A DNA stretch of 56,458 nt from an uncultured Prevotella sp. (GTDB lineage: Bacteria > Bacteroidota > Bacteroidia > Bacteroidales > Bacteroidaceae): contig UQZX01000020.1 in assembly GCA_900545525.1 (NCBI GenBank), forward strand, positions 1 through 56,458, in the 5' to 3' direction. The position numbers and the translations under genes are program-made. The notes under the pieces were generated by a model. The model did not search any database, was not told the DNA's origin, and saw only the letters and a program-made list of their open reading frames with translations. Positions 51,968 through 56,458 of this stretch are shown piece after piece. The stretch's first letter is position 1. Each line of letters opens with the position of its first letter.

Positions 51968-53569
51968 ATGAAAATGGATGCAAAGTCAACTATAGAAGCG
52001 GGCAAGGCCATTCTCGGCATAGAGTTTGGCTCTACCCGCATAAAGGCGGTGCTCATAGACCAGGACAACAAACCAATTGCACAAGGCAGCTATGAATGGG
52101 AAAACCAACTTGTAGACGGGTTATGGACATACAGCATCGAAACGGTTTGGACAGGGCTTCACGCCTGTTATGCAGACCTGCGTACAGACGTAAACAAGAA
52201 ATACGGCATTGAAATAACATCGCTCGCATCTATCGGCATCAGCGCAATGATGCACGGATACATGGCTTTCGGTGACGGAGAAGACATTCTTGTACCTTTC
52301 CGCACATGGCGCAACACAAACACAGGCGAGGCTGCCGCAGCCCTTTCATCGCTCTTTGTGTATAACATACCGCTCAGGTGGAGCATATCACACCTCTATC
52401 AGGCGATACTTAACGGTGAAGAACATGTAAAGGACATCAAGTATCTTACAACACTTGCAGGATACATACACTGGAAACTTACAGGGCGCAAGGTTCTCGG
52501 AATTGGAGATGCATCGGGAATGCTGCCCATAGATCCGGACACAAAGAACTATTCGGCAGACATGGTAAGCAAGTTCAACGGACTTATTGCTCCTAAAGGC
52601 TTCTCATGGAAACTTGATGACATACTGCCGGAAGTGCTTGTTGCCGGAGCCGATGCAGGAACACTTACAGCAAAAGGAGCCGAAATGCTTGATGTATCAG
52701 GTAACCTTCAGGCAGGAATTCCGCTATGCCCGCCCGAGGGTGATGCAGGAACCGGCATGGTTGCCACCAACGCTGTAAAGCAGCGCACTGGAAACGTTTC
52801 TGCCGGAACATCATCTTTCTCTATGATTGTTCTTGAAAAAGAACTTAGCAAGCCGTATGAAATGATAGACATGGTGACAACACCTGACGGAAGCCCCGTT
52901 GCCATGGTACACTGCAACAACTGCACGTCCGACCTCAACGCATGGGTTAACCTGTTCAAAGAATATCAGGAACTTCTTGGCATAAAGGCTGATATGAACG
53001 AGGTCTACGGGAAGCTGTACAACAATGCACTCAACGGCGATGCCGACTGCGGCGGACTGATATCCTACAACTATATATCGGGCGAGCCCGTTGCAGGACT
53101 GTCCGAAGGCAGGCCGCTGTTTGTCCGCTCGGCAAACGACAAGTTCAATCTTGCCAACTTCATGCGTGTCCACCTCTATGGTTCCGTATGCGTATTGAAG
53201 ATAGGAAACGACATCCTCTTCAACGAAGAAGACATAAAGGTTGACAGAATAACAGGCCACGGCGGTCTGTTCAAGACCAAGGGCGTAGGACAACGCGTGC
53301 TTGCCGCAGCATTGAACTCTCCTATCTCTGTTATGGAAACGGCAGGCGAAGGCGGTGCATGGGGAATTGCACTCCTTGCATCATATCTTGTAAACAACGA
53401 AAAGAAGCAGACACTTGCCGAATACCTTGACGAGAAAGTATTTGCCAACGCCGAGGCAACCGAGATTGCGCCGACGGACGAAGACGTTGCCGGCTTCAAT
53501 GCCTACATAGAAAACTACAAGGCAGGTCTTGCCATAGAGCATGCCGCCGTTGCAAGCAAGGGGCAATAA
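51968..53569 (+). CDS. araB: FGGY family carbohydrate kinase, probable L-ribulokinase
   Basis: 533 residues, starting 8 bases after araA. N-terminal phosphate loop IEFGSTRIKAVLID, then MMHGYMAFG and RTWRNTN; the second domain has GNVSAGTSSFSMI and ITGHGGLFKTKGVGQRVLAAAL. Sequence style lies between ribulokinase and xylulokinase, but since isomerase and epimerase are adjacent and no other kinase is present it most likely phosphorylates L-ribulose, as the non-classical Bacteroides AraB does. Confidence 0.88.
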   Translation: MKMDAKSTIEAGKAILGIEFGSTRIKAVLIDQDNKPIAQGSYEWENQLVDGLWTYSIETVWTGLHACYADLRTDVNKKYGIEITSLASIGISAMMHGYMAFGDGEDILVPFRTWRNTNTGEAAAALSSLFVYNIPLRWSISHLYQAILNGEEHVKDIKYLTTLAGYIHWKLTGRKVLGIGDASGMLPIDPDTKNYSADMVSKFNGLIAPKGFSWKLDDILPEVLVAGADAGTLTAKGAEMLDVSGNLQAGIPLCPPEGDAGTGMVATNAVKQRTGNVSAGTSSFSMIVLEKELSKPYEMIDMVTTPDGSPVAMVHCNNCTSDLNAWVNLFKEYQELLGIKADMNEVYGKLYNNALNGDADCGGLISYNYISGEPVAGLSEGRPLFVRSANDKFNLANFMRVHLYGSVCVLKIGNDILFNEEDIKVDRITGHGGLFKTKGVGQRVLAAALNSPISVMETAGEGGAWGIALLASYLVNNEKKQTLAEYLDEKVFANAEATEIAPTDEDVAGFNAYIENYKAGLAIEHAAVASKGQ

Positions 53570-53630
53570 CCGTAAACGTACGGGAAAAGCCTTATATATA
53601 AATAATGTAACAAAACAAACAAGAAACAAT

Positions 53631-55649
53631 ATGAACGACAAGAAATTAATGAACAGGGCAGCGGACAACATCCGTATCCTTGCAGCTTCAATGGTAGAGA
53701 AAGCTAACTCCGGTCACCCCGGCGGTGCCATGGGCGGAGCAGATTTTATAAACGTGCTCTTCTCGGAGTTCCTGGTTTACGACCCCGAAAACCCGTCATG
53801 GGAAGGACGCGACCGTTTCTTCCTTGACCCCGGACACATGTCGCCGATGCTCTATTCGGCACTTGCACTGCAAGGAAAGTTCACGCTCGAAGAACTGGCA
53901 CAGTTCCGCCAGTGGGAGTCTCCCACCCCAGGACATCCGGAAAGGGACCTCAACCGCGGAATAGAAAACACATCTGGACCGCTCGGACAGGGACACACGT
54001 TTGCGGCAGGTGCCGCCGTTGCCGAAAAATTCCTTCAGGCAAAGCTGGGCAATGACATCATACAGCACAAGATATATGCCTACATCTCCGACGGAGGCAT
54101 CCAGGAAGAGATATCGCAGGGCACAGGTCGCCTTGCAGGCACGCTCGGTCTGAACAACCTCATAATGTTCTACGACTCAAACGACATACAGCTTTCCACT
54201 GAGTGTGGTGTCGTAATGAACGAAGACACCGAGGCGAAATACAAGGCATGGGGCTGGAACGTCATGAAGATTAACGGCAACGACGCCGACGAGATACGCG
54301 AGGCACTGAAGGCAGCACAGAAAGAAGAGACACGACCCACGCTCATCATCGGCAAGACCGTCATGGGCAAGGGTGCGCTGAAGGAAGACGGCTCAAGCTA
54401 TGAGCGCAGCATAAAGACCCACGGTGCTCCCCTTGGCGGAGAGGCATACGTAAAGACAATAACCAACCTTGGCGGAGACCCGACCAACCCGTTCCAGATA
54501 TTCCCGGAGGTTGCTGAGCTTTATGCAAAGCGTGCCGAAGAGCTGAAGAAGATCGTTGCCGACAGGCATGCCGCAGAGGCTGAATGGGCAAAGGCAAACC
54601 CAGAAAAGGCTGCGCAGATGAAAGAATGGTTCAGCGGCAACGCACCAAAGGTTGACTGGAGTGCATGCGTACAGAAGGAAAACTCGGCAACACGTGCAGC
54701 ATCAGCAGCATGTCTCGGTGTGCTCGCAGAGCAGGTTCCGAACATGATATGCTCTTCAGCCGACCTGTCTAACAGCGACAAGACGGACGGCTTCCTGAAG
54801 AAGACGACTTCAATGGTACGCGGCGACTTCAGCGGTGCATTTTTCCAGGCAGGCGTAAGCGAGCTTACGATGGCGTGCATGTGTATCGGCATGTACCTGC
54901 ACGGCGGTGTGATACCGGCATGCGGAACGTTCTTCGTGTTCTCCGACTATATGAAGCCCGCCGTGCGCATGGCGGCGCTGATGGAGGTTCCGATAAAGTT
55001 CATCTGGACACACGACGCATTCCGCGTAGGCGAGGACGGTCCTACACATGAGCCGGTAGAGCAGGAAGCACAGATACGCCTCATGGAAAAACTGAAGAAC
55101 CACCACGGAAAAGACAGCGTGCGCGTGTTCCGCCCCGCCGACGCCGACGAGACGACCGTATGCTGGGCAATGGCAATGGAGAACATGGAAACACCTACTG
55201 CACTTATCTTCTCACGTCAGAACATCACCAAGCTGCCTGCCGGGACAGACTACGAACAGGCACGCAAGGGCGCATACATCGTTGCCGGCTCTGACGAAGA
55301 CTTCGACGTAATACTCGTTGCCGACGGCTCTGAAGTGGCAACTCTCGTTGCCGGTGCCGAACTCCTCCGCAAGGACGGCATGAAAATACGCATCGTAAGC
55401 GTTCCAAGCGAGGGACTCTTCCGTTCGCAGAGCAAGGAATATCAGGAGAGCATCCTGCCGAAGGGCAGCAAGATATTCGGCATGACGGCAGGTCTGCCCG
55501 TAACCCTCGAAGGACTTGTCGGTGCCAACGGAAAAGTGTTCGGAATGCCGAGCTTCGGCTTCTCCGCACCATACAAGGTACTGGACGAGAAACTCGGCTA
55601 CACCGCCGAGAACGTCTACAACCAGGTAAAAGCGTTCATGGCAGAATAA
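53631..55649 (+). CDS. tkt: Transketolase
   Basis: 672 residues from the Met before NDKKLMNRAADN; upstream codons of the open frame overlap the kinase end. Thiamine-diphosphate enzyme of the pentose phosphate pathway. EKANSGHPGGAMGGAD and TSGPLGQGHTFAAGAA are typical. The cofactor loop reads YISDGGIQEEISQG rather than the usual GDGxxxEG; it is a known-looking Bacteroidetes variant, and the later DAFRVGEDGPTHEPVEQ is intact. It handles xylulose 5-phosphate made by AraD. Confidence 0.95.
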   Translation: MNDKKLMNRAADNIRILAASMVEKANSGHPGGAMGGADFINVLFSEFLVYDPENPSWEGRDRFFLDPGHMSPMLYSALALQGKFTLEELAQFRQWESPTPGHPERDLNRGIENTSGPLGQGHTFAAGAAVAEKFLQAKLGNDIIQHKIYAYISDGGIQEEISQGTGRLAGTLGLNNLIMFYDSNDIQLSTECGVVMNEDTEAKYKAWGWNVMKINGNDADEIREALKAAQKEETRPTLIIGKTVMGKGALKEDGSSYERSIKTHGAPLGGEAYVKTITNLGGDPTNPFQIFPEVAELYAKRAEELKKIVADRHAAEAEWAKANPEKAAQMKEWFSGNAPKVDWSACVQKENSATRAASAACLGVLAEQVPNMICSSADLSNSDKTDGFLKKTTSMVRGDFSGAFFQAGVSELTMACMCIGMYLHGGVIPACGTFFVFSDYMKPAVRMAALMEVPIKFIWTHDAFRVGEDGPTHEPVEQEAQIRLMEKLKNHHGKDSVRVFRPADADETTVCWAMAMENMETPTALIFSRQNITKLPAGTDYEQARKGAYIVAGSDEDFDVILVADGSEVATLVAGAELLRKDGMKIRIVSVPSEGLFRSQSKEYQESILPKGSKIFGMTAGLPVTLEGLVGANGKVFGMPSFGFSAPYKVLDEKLGYTAENVYNQVKAFMAE

Positions 55650-55660
55650 TCAAATCCAAC

Positions 55661-55692
55661 GGCAGGGACGTGGCAGCGTTTACGTCCCTGCC
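55661..55692 (+). terminator. Hairpin after transketolase, containing the dispersed 17-mer
   Basis: GGCAGGGACG (55661-55670) with CGTCCCTGCC (55683-55692), perfect 10 bp and a 12-base loop. Bases 55663-55679 equal the 17-mer on the minus strand at 12682-12698. No T run follows, so rpiB may still be read from the same transcript. Confidence 0.65.
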
Positions 55693-55756
55693 CGTCAAAA
55701 TCTATAAACCGCAGGAACAGGATACGCTGGTTCGTCCTGCAAAAACTTAATTACCT

Positions 55757-56203
55757 ATGGAAATAAAGACAATCGGACTTGCTTGCGACCACGCGGGCTT
55801 TCCACTTAAGAAGTATGTAATACAGTATCTTGAAGAGCACGGTTATCCTTACAAGGATTACGGCACATACAGCGACATGAGCTGCGACTATCCCGACTTC
55901 GGGCATGCCCTTGCAGAAGGCATCGAGAGCGGCGAGGTTTATCCCGGAATAGGCATCTGCGGAAGCGGACAGGGCATAAGCATGGTTCTGAACAAGCACA
56001 ACGGCGTGCGCGCCGGAGTTGCATGGGAGCCAGAGATTGCACGCCTCATCCGCCAGCATAACGACGCCAACGTGCTCGTCATGCCGGGACGCTTTGTAGA
56101 CAACAAGACTGCTGCAAAGATTATGGACGAGTTCTTCAAGGTGCCGTTTGAAGGCGGACGCCATCAGCGCCGTGTGGAGAAGATACCAGTAGTAAAGGAA
56201 TAA
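55757..56203 (+). CDS. rpiB: Ribose-5-phosphate isomerase B
   Basis: 148 residues. LACDHAGFPLKKYV (substrate-binding Asp-His), YPDFGHALAEGI, and ICGSGQGISMVLNKHNGVRAG with the catalytic Cys and anion hole. Works with transketolase to convert pentose phosphates. Last gene of the arabinose block and followed by a perfect terminator. Confidence 0.97.
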   Translation: MEIKTIGLACDHAGFPLKKYVIQYLEEHGYPYKDYGTYSDMSCDYPDFGHALAEGIESGEVYPGIGICGSGQGISMVLNKHNGVRAGVAWEPEIARLIRQHNDANVLVMPGRFVDNKTAAKIMDEFFKVPFEGGRHQRRVEKIPVVKE

Positions 56204-56243
56204 AGAACGTCCGTACAGACAGAATGCGTGCCACGGAAGTGCC

Positions 56244-56288
56244 GCATATACAAAAGCCCGGGGCAATGCTCCGGGCTTTTGTATATGC
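56244..56288. terminator. Strong terminator after rpiB
   Basis: Perfect 18-bp stem (GCATATACAAAAGCCCGG / CCGGGCTTTTGTATATGC) with a nine-base loop and a T run within the 3' arm. The remaining 56289-56458 contains no gene I can support. Confidence 0.92.
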
Positions 56289-56458
56289 AGGGCACATCAC
56301 GGAATACCGGCAGGCACATTGCCATACGGGGGCGCGCCATGGAAGGACAGCAGGCACACGGCACGGCATCCAAGCTGCAACCGGAAGCGGGGAACATTGA
56401 GCAAGGAGCCACCGTTCCCTTTAACATATAGGTACGCGTACATTATATATAATATAAT

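Noticed and set aside
1..56458. tRNA, rRNA, insertion sequence or prophage genes
   Set aside because: I looked for T-loop sequences, rRNA core sequences, transposase motifs and phage structural genes and saw none.

Overview
The window is chromosomal DNA of a Bacteroidales bacterium, most likely Prevotella or a close relative. The evidence is repeated promoters of the Bacteroidetes type (TTTG, 19-20 bp, TAnnTTTG), lipoproteins with acidic residues after the lipobox cysteine, families largely confined to Bacteroidetes (DUF4270, DUF4494, Nudix-type AraR), C-terminal tails resembling type IX secretion signals, and a methylmalonyl-CoA decarboxylase gene set. No rRNA, tRNA, CRISPR array, insertion sequence or prophage was seen.

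Layout. 0.2-2.7 kb (minus): a starch-synthase-like N-terminal domain protein, a DUF4270 lipoprotein and an overlapping 42-residue basic protein. 2.9-4.2 kb (plus): panC-panD. 4.2-6.9 kb (minus): methylmalonyl-CoA epimerase, carboxyltransferase, a 53-residue epsilon-like subunit and the biotin carrier. 7.1-12.5 kb (minus): an exported four-gene set (LPP20-like, DUF4384, Sel1-caspase, transglutaminase-like) behind a ~450-nt leader that can fold into competing hairpins, one of them an intrinsic terminator. 12.8-15.1 kb: TonB-dependent receptor. 15.8-18.9 kb: ribE and htpG. 19.2 kb: an orphan ECF sigma factor. 19.8-23.1 kb (minus): small exported tail-like protein, L,D-transpeptidase, ECF sigma, putative anti-sigma, Spy-like protein. 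23.2-27.4 kb: rnz, lipocalin-like lipoprotein, mazG, comEC. 27.6-30.2 kb (plus): EFR1 ferredoxin and an exported M6 metalloprotease. 30.3-33.2 kb (minus): YggS, DUF4494, an exported unknown and menA. 33.3-36.1 kb (plus): HD protein, cyclophilin and a frameshifted MATE transporter. 36.1-37.2 kb (minus): a 51-residue membrane protein and a pseudouridine synthase. 37.9-42.7 kb (plus): ABC-F protein, grpE, dnaJ, folC. 42.8-45.1 kb: galM-galK. 45.7-56.2 kb: a second, lipoprotein galM, an SSS sugar transporter, araR, araD, araA, an araB-type kinase, transketolase and rpiB.

The last two blocks take galactose and arabinose from mutarotation and uptake through to the pentose phosphate pathway. A Nudix-fold regulator with a degraded catalytic box sits inside the arabinose block. 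The propionate genes, menA and pan genes are consistent with succinate/propionate-forming anaerobic metabolism.

The observations I rate highest are the exported caspase operon with its switch-like leader; arrays of a degenerate GCC/GGC motif with a ~22-bp period in three intergenic regions, two followed by the same ~33-bp element; the single-base frameshift in the MATE gene; an ABC-F protein whose second ATPase domain lacks key residues; an apparently leaderless ferredoxin gene; and several real small genes (42, 51 and 53 codons).
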